Part shown: positions 9,201-16,089 of the stretch, piece after piece
Position numbering within the stretch: position 1 is the stretch's first letter
Layout: each line of letters begins with the position of its first letter
Source of the DNA: Kaistella carnis
Lineage (GTDB): Bacteria; Bacteroidota; Bacteroidia; Flavobacteriales; Weeksellaceae
Assembly (NCBI RefSeq): GCF_003860585.1
Contig: NZ_CP034159.1
Span: 868,001-932,000 of the forward strand
DNA length: 64,000 bases
Reading direction: 5' to 3'
Position numbers and translations under genes: made by a program
The notes under the pieces: generated by a model
What the model was told of the DNA's origin: nothing
The model's database searches: none
What the model saw: the letters and a program-made list of their open reading frames with translations, nothing else

Positions 9201-9551
9201 GGTAATAATTTCGTTGCTTGTTTCGCCTTCCCGAATATGCATGATTCCTTCGAAACTTACATATCGCGTAATGGCACCACCTAAAAATATTAAAATAAAG
9301 GAAAGGTGAAAAACCAAAACCGGCCATTTTTCTTTCCGCCAAAGCCGATATCTCGTAATATTTCCAATAAAATTGAGGATCAACAGGAGCATTAAGCCCT
9401 CGAACCATTTCGCTTCGTAGATCAATGCTTTTGCAGTGGGAGTACCATAATCGTTTTCCAAAAATGTGGCGTAAGCCATCGAACCGGCGTATACCAACAA
9501 TAAAACCGCCATGGTTCTTGTGGAAATAAGAATGTTTTGAATTTTTTTCAT
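6264..9551 (-). CDS. ccsBA: fused cytochrome c biogenesis protein CcsB/ResB-CcsA (System II)
   Basis: Heme exporter and cytochrome c synthetase of System II; it moves heme across the inner membrane and attaches it to CXXCH apocytochromes. At 1095 residues it is the fused Bacteroidota form: an N-terminal ResB-like half with four membrane spans and a large periplasmic domain, a long periplasmic linker (about 475-750), then the multi-span CcsA half. The heme-handling WWD motif runs from GGIWANESWGRYW to WDPKETWAF (about 985-1007), and conserved His residues follow (for example VLHMR). It stands alone, with a promoter-like box upstream and a strong terminator downstream. Confidence 0.95.
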   Translation of the reverse strand: MKKIQNILISTRTMAVLLLVYAGSMAYATFLENDYGTPTAKALIYEAKWFEGLMLLLILNFIGNITRYRLWRKEKWPVLVFHLSFILIFLGGAITRYVSFEGIMHIREGETSNEIITDKNFFKIQIEENGDVLNYQDVPYLMSPLHKNFNANYEYHGKKIAVKAIDYIQRKKDSLVVDPQGIEYLHLVSTGQNGRENIYIKPGDSKLVNGTLVSFNRAIEGAVEFNNTNGTLLIKTPVESEYMTMATQAKGTTKKDEYEPLVLRSLYSINDLKLVVPEGLMKGKLIAYEGDRKKDKDVSDNLTVEVQGPKSKVRVDLPVEKGNPNAFKQISLDGMNIILGFGPKVYNTPFSLKLDKFVMETYPGSSSPSAYESHVQIIDKGKQTPYKIYMNHVLNHDGYRLFQASFDPDRKGTVLSVNHDFWGTLITYIGYFFLFGGMFVIFFWKGTHFWKLNTMLKNVSKKKGATILLLLLTLNLNAQSIETHGNTDGGSEISHSADDGHNHDAADLLTEEAAPKKQKAVGMLRSPKPITADEIIARNKISKEHADKFGYLLVQNYEGRIVPMSTQALDVLRKLYKHDKFNGTDGKSMTAEQWFLSINTDTASWTMVPIIRVGSKGGEELRKKTKAIYKDHKALGDEYYTSLMSLFPADQNGALHYVLEEDYQEAFRKKPADQTNYDKEVIAVNDRVQAFNEFFSGQFMRIVPVQNDPNNTWHSWLDQNFEPDTESQKVMGPYFSEVLSAQKSGNWSKADAELVKLEQYQQTWGKNVVPSESKVKLEVLMNKANINFYLLMFYSVIGGLLLILGFIELFKPNRLLNKIIRGLILVGLVGYFLQFLGLVGRWYISGHAPWSNGYEAIIFISWVAISAGLLLYRNSNALIPAAGFMVAVIMMGFAHGGSALDPQITPLVPVLKSYWLIVHVAIIVSSYGFFGLSMMIAIIVLFFYIFANKKIFKIHHDTTIKELTIVSEMSLTIGLYALTVGTFLGGIWANESWGRYWSWDPKETWAFISVMVYAFVLHMRLVPGLRGRWAFHVASLFAISTIVMTYFGVNYYLSGLHSYAAGDPIPVPIWVYIGIAFMFTLAIISYIKFKKLKTK

Positions 9552-9899
9552 GAGAACATAAAAAATTTACTTTCGCTGAAAAAAAAGGTAACCGATTACT
9601 TCAGCTATTTTTAATTTAGAATAAATTTGAACGATTGCAAAAATACAACGTATATATTGAAAAGAAGAATTTACCTCTTGTTTTTTGAGTTAATTTACAT
9701 TGAAAAATATGAATAAAATCATACTTTTCTTCCGCAATAAAATAAAAAAGGACACATTTGTCCTCTGCAAAATCGTTTAGATTTGTTTTCGTATAATTTC
9801 TACAACGTAATTCTGCTGTATTTTAACATCTTACAAAATTACATTTCTAATAAAAAAAGAGTTTGGGAACTATGTTTTAAAAATACTGGAATTGTTGAT
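9552..9899. other. intergenic region upstream of ccsBA
   Basis: 348 bp without a convincing gene. It holds a candidate ccsBA promoter at 9638-9645. The rest is A+T-rich; a 70-codon ORF running into pcm antisense has no recognisable features. Confidence 0.5.
9638..9645 (-). promoter_or_regulatory. Bacteroidetes -7 box for ccsBA
   Basis: The minus strand reads TATTTTTG (TAnnTTTG), about 87 nt before the ccsBA ATG, implying a 5' leader of roughly 80 nt. Confidence 0.45.
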
Positions 9900-10550
9900 T
9901 TAGTGGTTGGTATTGTTCAACATGGGTACAAATTTGTAGGCACCAAATTCCTCCTTTTCAAATTCTCGTTCCGATTTTTTTGTAAATCTCATTAAGATCT
10001 GCTCTTCCGTTTTCCCTAGTGGAATCACCATTTTTCCGCCGATTTTTAATTGATGCAATAATTCTGTGGGCAAAACTTCTGCGCCACAAGTCACCAAAAT
10101 TTTATCAAAAGGAGCAAATGTTGGAAGTCCTAAAAAGCCATCTCCAAAACTTTGAAATTTAGGACGAAGATTAAGTTCACGGAATTTACGATGAGAGAAA
10201 TCATGCAGATCCTTCTGGCGTTCAATCGTATAAACAAAGGCGTTCATTGCAATAAGAACTGCAGTCTGGTAACCGCTTCCCGTGCCGATTTCGAGAATTT
10301 TATCCTTTTCCTCCACTTCCAGAAGAGCGGTTTGCTCCGCCACCGTGGAAGGATGGGAAATCGTCTGTTTTGCTAAGATAGGAAAGGCGCGATCTTCGTA
10401 AGCATAATCTTCGAATACGCTTTCCAGAAAAAGATGTCGAGGCACTTTATTAATGGCCGCCAAAACATTTTCGTCAGCAATCCCAATGTTGTCACGAAGA
10501 TAATCTACCAAAATTTTTCTCTTTCCTTTATGTACGTACGAATCCTGCAT
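9900..10550 (-). CDS. pcm: protein-L-isoaspartate O-methyltransferase
   Basis: Repairs age-damaged proteins by methylating L-isoaspartyl residues with SAM. It is 216 residues. VPRHLF at 36-41, the substrate-loop signature QTISHPSTVAEQTALL at 62-77 and the SAM loop ILEIGTGSGYQT at 85-96 are all present, as is ILVTCGAEVLPTELLHQLKIGG, which matches the C-terminal PCMT block ending with GKTEEQIL. It is a single leftward gene next to the divergent oxidoreductase at 10664. Confidence 0.95.
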   Translation of the reverse strand: MQDSYVHKGKRKILVDYLRDNIGIADENVLAAINKVPRHLFLESVFEDYAYEDRAFPILAKQTISHPSTVAEQTALLEVEEKDKILEIGTGSGYQTAVLIAMNAFVYTIERQKDLHDFSHRKFRELNLRPKFQSFGDGFLGLPTFAPFDKILVTCGAEVLPTELLHQLKIGGKMVIPLGKTEEQILMRFTKKSEREFEKEEFGAYKFVPMLNNTNH

Positions 10551-10554
10551 TTCA

Positions 10555-10625
10555 CAAAAATAGGAATTAGATTTTAGAAATAAGAATTTAGATTTTAGAA
10601 TTTTCTAACAGCTAACTTCTCGCAT
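10555..10625. repeat. A+T-rich degenerate microrepeat
   Basis: Tandem variants of GAATTTAGATTTTAGA followed by TAACAGCTAAC and CATCTAACATC. Such 10-20-nt degenerate spacer repeats are, as I recall, frequent in flavobacterial intergenic DNA. A similar kind of sequence seems to have entered mnmE (60747-60884). Confidence 0.5.
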
Positions 10626-10663
10626 CTAACATCTTTTTTTATCTTTACAAAAATTAATTTTCT

Positions 10664-11626
10664 ATGCTTAAAGCGGGTTTAGTTGGCGCAGGTCATTTGG
10701 GGAAAATACATTTAAAATTACTTCAGCAATCTGAAAAGTACGAATTGGTAGGCTTTCATGATGCTGATGTAGAGAATGGTAAAAAACTCGAAAGGGAGTT
10801 TGGATATAAATATTTTGAAAATTTCGAGGCACTTTTAGATCAAATCGAAATGCTGGATATTGTAACGCCTACCCTTTATCACTATGATTATGCCATGAAA
10901 GCGATTGACAGACGCATTCATTTTTTCATAGAAAAACCCGTTACACAAACTTTAGAGCAAGCAGAAGAAATTCTCTACAAATGCCGAGAATTCGGAATTA
11001 AAGCGCAAGTTGGTCACGTAGAGCGATATAATCCTGCCTTTATCGGTTCCAAAGATTATATTAAGAATCCCATGTTTATTGAGATTCACCGACTGGCAGA
11101 ATTTAATCCACGCGGAACTGATGTTTCTGTTGTTTTAGATTTAATGATTCACGATCTGGATATTCTGCTGTCTCTTGTCAAATCAAAGGTAAAAGCAATT
11201 CATGCGAGCGGCGTTTCTGTAGTTTCAAAATCTCCGGATATCTGTAATGCGAGAATTGAATTTGAAAATGGTTGTGTTGCGAATTTAACAACTTCCAGAA
11301 TTTCAATGAAAGCCATGCGCAAATCCCGCTTCTTTCAACAAGATGCCTATATTTCGGTAGATTTTTTAGAGAAAAAAGCCGAAGTCATTCGAATGAAACC
11401 GGCTCCGGAAAGCCCGAGTGATTTTGATATGATCATTGAAAATGCGGAAGGAGAAAAAAATCAAATTATTTTTGAATATCCGAACATCCAGCCTAATAAC
11501 GCTATTTTGGATGAATTAGAAAGTTTCGCAGATGCGATTACCGAAGATAAGATGGTAGAAGTTTCTTTGGAAGACGGCACTGAAGCGTTGAAAGTGGCGT
11601 TGGAAATTGTGAGATTGATCAGCTAA
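10664..11626 (+). CDS. Gfo/Idh/MocA family NAD(P)-dependent oxidoreductase
   Basis: A 320-residue enzyme of the glucose-fructose oxidoreductase/inositol dehydrogenase type. The N-terminal Rossmann fold has LVGAGHLGKIHL at about 6-17. The family EKP motif appears as FFIEKPVTQTLEQAE, and the second-domain signature as QVGHVERYNPAF, with DLMIHDLDILLSL after it. The substrate is not predictable from sequence. The QVGHVERYNP stretch is typical of sugar or UDP-sugar dehydrogenases. An A+T-rich microrepeat separates it from pcm. The lipoprotein hydrolase follows after 30 nt, so the two may share a transcript. Confidence 0.9.
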   Translation: MLKAGLVGAGHLGKIHLKLLQQSEKYELVGFHDADVENGKKLEREFGYKYFENFEALLDQIEMLDIVTPTLYHYDYAMKAIDRRIHFFIEKPVTQTLEQAEEILYKCREFGIKAQVGHVERYNPAFIGSKDYIKNPMFIEIHRLAEFNPRGTDVSVVLDLMIHDLDILLSLVKSKVKAIHASGVSVVSKSPDICNARIEFENGCVANLTTSRISMKAMRKSRFFQQDAYISVDFLEKKAEVIRMKPAPESPSDFDMIIENAEGEKNQIIFEYPNIQPNNAILDELESFADAITEDKMVEVSLEDGTEALKVALEIVRLIS

Positions 11627-11656
11627 TCTATTTTCTAAATTGATTCCATTTAATTA

Positions 11657-12430
11657 ATGTCAAAAATAAAAATCTTTTTACTATTCTTCTGTTCATTGAT
11701 GATCTTAAGTTGCCAGTCTAAAAGACTTGCTGCTGACGAAGGAAAATATAACTATCATTTTATCTTAACGGAATATATAGATTCTGCGCGGGATCGATTG
11801 ATTCCTGTGGCGATTTATCAACCTGTGAATTTAAAAGTTGATAACATAACACCAATTATATTCAGTCATGGTTATGGTGGTAACAAAGGAGATGATTATG
11901 CCGTAGATTACACTTATCTCTTAGAAGCTCTGGCTGAAAAAGGGTATTTTATAATTAGCATTCAGCACGAGTTAAAAAACGATGATCTGTTGTCGATGGA
12001 AGAACCTTTCAAAACGACAAGAATGTCTAATTGGAAACGTGGCGCAGAAAATATTAGTTTTGTTTTGAATAAAATAAAGACGGAATTTCCTTCGTTAAAT
12101 TTTAATGAACTGGCCGTGATTGGTCATTCTAATGGCGGAGATATGTCGGTTCTATTTGCACATCAACATCCGGAATTAATTCATAAATTAATTTCTTTGG
12201 ATAACAGAAGAATGGATTTACCCAGAACGTCTAAACCAAAAGTTTATACTTTACGTTCAAGCGATTATCCTGCCGACGAAGCCGTTTTACCTTCTGATGA
12301 AGAAAAGAAAAATTTTGGAATTACCGTTCAATTTACTGATATAAAACACAGCAGTATGGACAATGATGCTAATCAAGAAGAAAGAAAATATCTGACTTCA
12401 AAAATCTTAGAATACCTCAATGAAAAATAA
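11657..12430 (+). CDS. alpha/beta-hydrolase fold lipoprotein
   Basis: A 257-residue protein with a lipoprotein signal peptide (hydrophobic FLLFFCSLMI, lipobox LSCQ, Cys19). It is probably anchored in an envelope membrane. The alpha/beta-hydrolase fold shows in the oxyanion region IFSHGYGGNKG, the nucleophile elbow IGHSNGG (catalytic Ser), and the late His in TDIKHSSM. The pattern resembles platelet-activating-factor acetylhydrolase or chlorophyllase-like esterases; the substrate is unknown. Its last 11 nt overlap the start of the beta-lactamase gene, which implies translational coupling. Confidence 0.82.
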   Translation: MSKIKIFLLFFCSLMILSCQSKRLAADEGKYNYHFILTEYIDSARDRLIPVAIYQPVNLKVDNITPIIFSHGYGGNKGDDYAVDYTYLLEALAEKGYFIISIQHELKNDDLLSMEEPFKTTRMSNWKRGAENISFVLNKIKTEFPSLNFNELAVIGHSNGGDMSVLFAHQHPELIHKLISLDNRRMDLPRTSKPKVYTLRSSDYPADEAVLPSDEEKKNFGITVQFTDIKHSSMDNDANQEERKYLTSKILEYLNEK

Positions 12431-13304
12431 ATTATCAATCTTGTTCTTATTAATTTTCTCTTTAGGAATAGCGCAAAATTCTGATTTAAAGAAGGATATT
12501 AACCAAATTATAAAAGGTAAAAATGCCACCGTAGCCGTTTCTGTTTTAGATTTTGAAACAAATAAATCTTTAAGCATCAACGGAAATAAAAAACTTCCGC
12601 TGTTGAGCGTCTTTAAATTTCATATTGCTCTCGCAGTTTTGGATCAAGTTGATCAGGGGAAGTTGAGTCTGGATCAAAATATTCCCGTAACAAAAGCAGA
12701 GTTGTATGAAAATACATACAGTCCTTTCCGGAAAGAATTTCCTGATGGAAATGCAGAAAAAACTTTGGCACAACTCTTAAGATATATGGTAGCCAAAAGT
12801 GATAATAACATTACCGATATTTTAATAAATCTCATTGGAGGCACAAAAACAGTCCAAAAAAAGATGGACAAAAGCAGCGTGAAAAATTTCACCATAATTG
12901 CTGATGAAAGAAAAATGCACGAAGGCTGGGAATATTTATATTGGAACACCAGTACCACAAATTCTCTAAATGCTGTGTTGCAAAAATTTTATAAAGGGAA
13001 ACTTCTTTCGAAACAATCTACTGATTTTCTAATGCAGACCATGTTGGAAACTACGACTGGCGCAAATAAATTGGTAGCACAATTGCCGAAAAATATTCCC
13101 GTAGCGCATAGAACAGGATCGTCAGGAAAAAATGATAACGGTTTAACTGCTGCAGAAAATGATATAGGAATTGTTACTTTACCAAATGGAAAGCACTATG
13201 CCATTAGCATATTGGTTTCAGATTCAATGGAAAGTGAAAATACAAACACCAAAATGATTGCTGATATTTCTAAGATTGTTTTTGATTATTTTAGCAGGAA
13301 ATAA
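12420..13304 (+). CDS. class A beta-lactamase, subclass A2 (CGA/CIA-like)
   Basis: Secreted serine beta-lactamase; the signal peptide ends near GIAQ. At 294 residues all class A elements are present: SVFK at 63-66 (nucleophile Ser and Lys), SDN at 127-129, an omega-loop acid in ADERKMH (Glu163, the E166 equivalent) and HRTGSSG at 230-236 replacing KTG. The RTG triad and omega-loop form fit the A2 subclass common on Chryseobacterium-type chromosomes, many of which hydrolyse cephalosporins; spectrum cannot be read from sequence. It overlaps the hydrolase gene upstream and lies 3 nt before an M23 peptidase. No mobile element flanks it, so it looks intrinsic. Confidence 0.93.
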   Translation: MKNKLSILFLLIFSLGIAQNSDLKKDINQIIKGKNATVAVSVLDFETNKSLSINGNKKLPLLSVFKFHIALAVLDQVDQGKLSLDQNIPVTKAELYENTYSPFRKEFPDGNAEKTLAQLLRYMVAKSDNNITDILINLIGGTKTVQKKMDKSSVKNFTIIADERKMHEGWEYLYWNTSTTNSLNAVLQKFYKGKLLSKQSTDFLMQTMLETTTGANKLVAQLPKNIPVAHRTGSSGKNDNGLTAAENDIGIVTLPNGKHYAISILVSDSMESENTNTKMIADISKIVFDYFSRK

Positions 13305-13307
13305 ATA

Positions 13308-14126
13308 ATGAAAAGAATATTTTTAATCCTGGTTCTACTGATCCAAAGCGCTTTGTTTTCACAACAGAAATGGGATATTAGATTTTACAACGAGATCGTT
13401 GGGCGGGACATCGAAGTTTTTGCAGATAATAATGAACCGATGCCCATGTCTGCTCAGTTTAATTTTAAACTGAATAATTTGGCTTCTACCCTTTCCAATG
13501 ATGAAATCGTAGTGATCCCCGCAAATTCGAAAAGATTCCTGATCACAAAATTTTCAGAAATAAAACCAAATACTGCCAACTCCTTTTCCTACAGCAACAC
13601 CTACAATTTTGGGAATGCACTGCAGGAGGATTTTGATGCAGATTATATTTATTCCTTACCTTTCGAAAAAGGAAAAACACAGTCTATCTTTCAGGGATAC
13701 GACGGTAAATTTTCGCATAAGAATGAATTTGCCCTGGATTTCGATCTTAAATCGGGAAGTCCAATTTTAGCGGCTCGAGAAGGAATAGTGGTTCAGGTCG
13801 TTAATCAATTCACCCAAAGCTGTCCTGATATTTCCTGTGCGAAGTACAATAATAAAATTTTGATCATGCACAGCGATGGAACTTTTGCGGATTACTCGCA
13901 CTTGAAATACAAGGGAACCGTGGTGAAAAAAGGAGAATTCGTAAAAAAAGATCAACTCATCGGTTACAGTGGGAGTACTGGTTTTGCAAGCGGACCGCAT
14001 CTTCATTTCGCCGTCTTCATTAATAGAATTGATGGCAAAAGAACATTTATTAAGACTAAATTTAAGACTTCTGAAAGTGACGCCATACTTTTGGAAGAAG
14101 GAAAAAGTTATACAAAAGATTATTAA
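13308..14126 (+). CDS. secreted M23 family metallopeptidase
   Basis: A 272-residue protein with a Sec signal peptide (FLILVLLIQSALFS, cut near SQQ). The N-terminal part is a beta-rich unknown domain. The C-terminal LytM/M23 domain has HKNEFALDFDLKSGSP (first zinc ligands; the usual HxGxD is here HKNEFALDF), GTFADYSHLKYKG, and the signature GPHLHFAV. M23 enzymes are zinc endopeptidases that cut peptidoglycan cross-links or glycine bonds. It follows the beta-lactamase by 3 nt, so two cell-wall-related secreted proteins are probably co-transcribed. Confidence 0.9.
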   Translation: MKRIFLILVLLIQSALFSQQKWDIRFYNEIVGRDIEVFADNNEPMPMSAQFNFKLNNLASTLSNDEIVVIPANSKRFLITKFSEIKPNTANSFSYSNTYNFGNALQEDFDADYIYSLPFEKGKTQSIFQGYDGKFSHKNEFALDFDLKSGSPILAAREGIVVQVVNQFTQSCPDISCAKYNNKILIMHSDGTFADYSHLKYKGTVVKKGEFVKKDQLIGYSGSTGFASGPHLHFAVFINRIDGKRTFIKTKFKTSESDAILLEEGKSYTKDY

Positions 14127-14138
14127 TAATTATAAAAA

Positions 14139-15032
14139 ATGAATAAGAATATTGTCGTTATCGGGGCAGGAACCATGGGAAACGGAATTGCCCATACCTT
14201 TGCACAAACCGGATTTAAGGTTAGTTTAGTTGATGTTTCTCAGGAAGCCTTAGACCGGGGATTGGGAACGATCACTAAAAACCTGGACCGTATCATTTCC
14301 AAAGGGAATTTGACGGAAGCGCAAAAAGAAGCAACTTTAAGCAACATTAAAACTTTTACAAAATTAGAAGATTGCGCAACCAAGGCAGATTTAATTGTAG
14401 AAGCGGCTACCGAAAACCTTGATCTGAAACTGAAGATCTTCAAACAAATGGATGATTTAGCGCCTGCAAACTGTATTCTGGCGACCAACACTTCTTCCAT
14501 TTCTATTACAAAAATTGCCTCGGTCACCAACCGTCCGGACAAAGTCATCGGAATGCATTTTATGAATCCGGTGCCAATTATGAAATTGGTGGAAATCATC
14601 AAAGGTTACTCTACTTCAAAAGAAACGTTTGACGAGATCTATGAAATGAGCAAAAGATTGGACAAAACACCAACGGAAGTCAATGATTATCCGGGTTTTG
14701 TAGCCAATAGAATTTTAATGCCGATGATTAATGAAGCCATCGAAACTTTATACAATGGCGTTGCAGGAGTTGAAGAAATCGATACCGTAATGAAATTGGG
14801 AATGGCGCATCCGATGGGACCATTGCAATTGGCGGATTTCATTGGTTTAGATGTTTGCCTTGCGATTTTAAATGTAATGTACGACGGTTTCAAAAATCCT
14901 AAATATGCACCAAATCCATTACTTGTTAATATGGTGACCGCCGGGAAATTGGGCGTTAAATCAGGAGAAGGATTCTACGATTATTCTGAAAGTAAAAAGG
15001 CAGAAAAGGTTTCTAAAATGTTTACTAAGTAA
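14139..15032 (+). CDS. 3-hydroxyacyl-CoA (3-hydroxybutyryl-CoA) dehydrogenase
   Basis: NAD(P)-dependent enzyme interconverting 3-hydroxyacyl-CoA and 3-oxoacyl-CoA in fatty acid or butanoate metabolism. At 297 residues it is the stand-alone Hbd/PaaH-like form: Rossmann motif VIGAGTMGNGIAHTF at 7-21, catalytic region GMHFMNPVPIMKLVE (His) and NDYPGFVANRI, and the helical C-terminal domain with MGPLQLADFIGLD and GEGFYDY. It starts 12 nt after the M23 gene, so it is in the same rightward run although functionally unrelated. Confidence 0.94.
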   Translation: MNKNIVVIGAGTMGNGIAHTFAQTGFKVSLVDVSQEALDRGLGTITKNLDRIISKGNLTEAQKEATLSNIKTFTKLEDCATKADLIVEAATENLDLKLKIFKQMDDLAPANCILATNTSSISITKIASVTNRPDKVIGMHFMNPVPIMKLVEIIKGYSTSKETFDEIYEMSKRLDKTPTEVNDYPGFVANRILMPMINEAIETLYNGVAGVEEIDTVMKLGMAHPMGPLQLADFIGLDVCLAILNVMYDGFKNPKYAPNPLLVNMVTAGKLGVKSGEGFYDYSESKKAEKVSKMFTK

Positions 15033-15186
15033 GAATATCTCTTTTTAATCAAGAGAATTTCTTTACGAATTTTAAAATGATATTAGGAAAAAAAGAAGAA
15101 AATTTTCGATTTTTAATCTTTAAATAATCCATGATATTATTTAGTTAAAATTAAAATTCCCGGGAACCAATTTCGATAAATTTGAT

Positions 15187-15194
15187 TATCTTTG
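15187..15194 (+). promoter_or_regulatory. Bacteroidetes -7 box for the small acidic protein
   Basis: TATCTTTG matches TAnnTTTG. It lies 24 nt before the ATG at 15218 and inside the possible TTG extension of that ORF, so it favours the ATG start. Confidence 0.6.
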
Positions 15195-15217
15195 ACTCAG
15201 TTTTAAACATTAAGAAA

Positions 15218-15460
15218 ATGAAATTACCAAAGTTTTTATTAGCAGACAATTCAGATTTTCCTGAAGATTTATTCGTAGTACATACCGAATACCCAAGATT
15301 TGTTTTGAATGTTGAGGAAGAGGAAGTAGAATGGTTCGACGATCTGGAAGGAGATGACGAAGAAACCGTTGCAGACGAAGCAACCAAAGTAGTTGAAGCT
15401 GCTTTCAAATGGTGTGACGAGGAGCTCGCAAAATATGATGAGGAAGAAGACGAAGAATAA
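15218..15460 (+). CDS. small acidic conserved protein
   Basis: 80-residue soluble protein beginning MKLPKFLLADNSDFPEDLF. It is strongly acidic: an EEEEVEWFDDLEGDDEE stretch and a C-terminal DEEEDEE tail, with one Cys in FKWCDEEL. I recognise it as a conserved flavobacterial hypothetical of unknown role. The frame is open upstream to a TTG at 15182, but a TAnnTTTG box lies within that extension, so the ATG at 15218 is preferred. A strong terminator follows, making a compact single-gene unit. Confidence 0.75.
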   Translation: MKLPKFLLADNSDFPEDLFVVHTEYPRFVLNVEEEEVEWFDDLEGDDEETVADEATKVVEAAFKWCDEELAKYDEEEDEE

Positions 15461-15466
15461 ATAAGA

Positions 15467-15502
15467 AAAAAAGGAACTCAAAATTGAGTTCCTTTTTTTT
15501 TT
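15467..15502 (+). terminator. terminator after the small acidic protein
   Basis: AAAGGAACTCA pairs with TGAGTTCCTTT across a short loop, with a T-run after it. The A-rich left side makes it plausibly bidirectional for the convergent META-domain gene. Confidence 0.9.
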
Positions 15503-15516
15503 ATCTGTAAGCGAAA

Positions 15517-15954
15517 TTATAATTTGGTAAATTTCAAAAGCAAAAGATTGTCCTTATAAAGTTCCAACGTATTGCCATTCACTACATATTTGGTGGCCGC
15601 AGACAGCGTGCTGAAATAATTGCTTTCTTCGCTCATATTTGGACAAGCTTTTTTGGTCGCTCCAATATTCTTTGTAGAGAAATTACCAACCGTGGGATCA
15701 AGCATTAATTCTGCAAAGTAATTATTGCAACCGCCATTTCCGGTAATTTTTGAACCTTCGATCACCAGTGTCGGTTTATTACCTTTTACATTATCGGCCA
15801 AAGTCCATTGCGTATTGGTGATATTTGCCTGAGACGTTCCTACCTTCGATTTAGAAGTCGCCATGGTAGAACAAGAAGCTAAAGTTACCGCAGCAAAAAG
15901 AGCCAGGGAAGTATTTCTAAAAATATTCTTTTGTGAGAAGTGAATTGCTTTCAT
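15517..15954 (-). CDS. META-domain (HslJ-like) lipoprotein
   Basis: 145-residue envelope protein from the ATG at 15954; the frame extends 7 codons further, but the ATG is followed at once by a signal peptide. The lipobox is LASC (ALFAAVTLASCSTM). The mature part is a META/HslJ domain: QWTLADNVKG, KITGNGGCNNYFAELML, and NIGATKKACPNMSEES with paired Cys. HslJ-like proteins relate to heat or novobiocin stress in Escherichia coli; the role here is unknown. Confidence 0.85.
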   Translation of the reverse strand: MKAIHFSQKNIFRNTSLALFAAVTLASCSTMATSKSKVGTSQANITNTQWTLADNVKGNKPTLVIEGSKITGNGGCNNYFAELMLDPTVGNFSTKNIGATKKACPNMSEESNYFSTLSAATKYVVNGNTLELYKDNLLLLKFTKL

Positions 15955-16035
15955 CTTTAAAATTTTATCTCTCAAATTTAAGTAATAATATTGAGTTGAC
16001 CACGGCTGCCCTATTTTTATTCTTTCAGGGAAATA

Positions 16036-16066
16036 AAAAATGCATTTCCGTAGAAATGCATTTTTA
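16036..16066 (-). terminator. terminator of pheT
   Basis: AAAAATGCATTTC pairs with GAAATGCATTTTT across a CGTA loop, 24 nt after the pheT stop. Read leftward it ends in a T-rich tract. Confidence 0.85.
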
Positions 16067-16089
16067 AATAATAATTAATTAAATAACAT

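Noticed and set aside
9783..9995. 70-codon ORF beside pcm
   Set aside because: Half of it is antisense to pcm and the rest is A+T-rich spacer; no start context or motif.
10555..10625. Possible CRISPR-like repeat
   Set aside because: Units are short, degenerate and without regular spacers; it is a microrepeat. No CRISPR array or cas gene was seen in the window.
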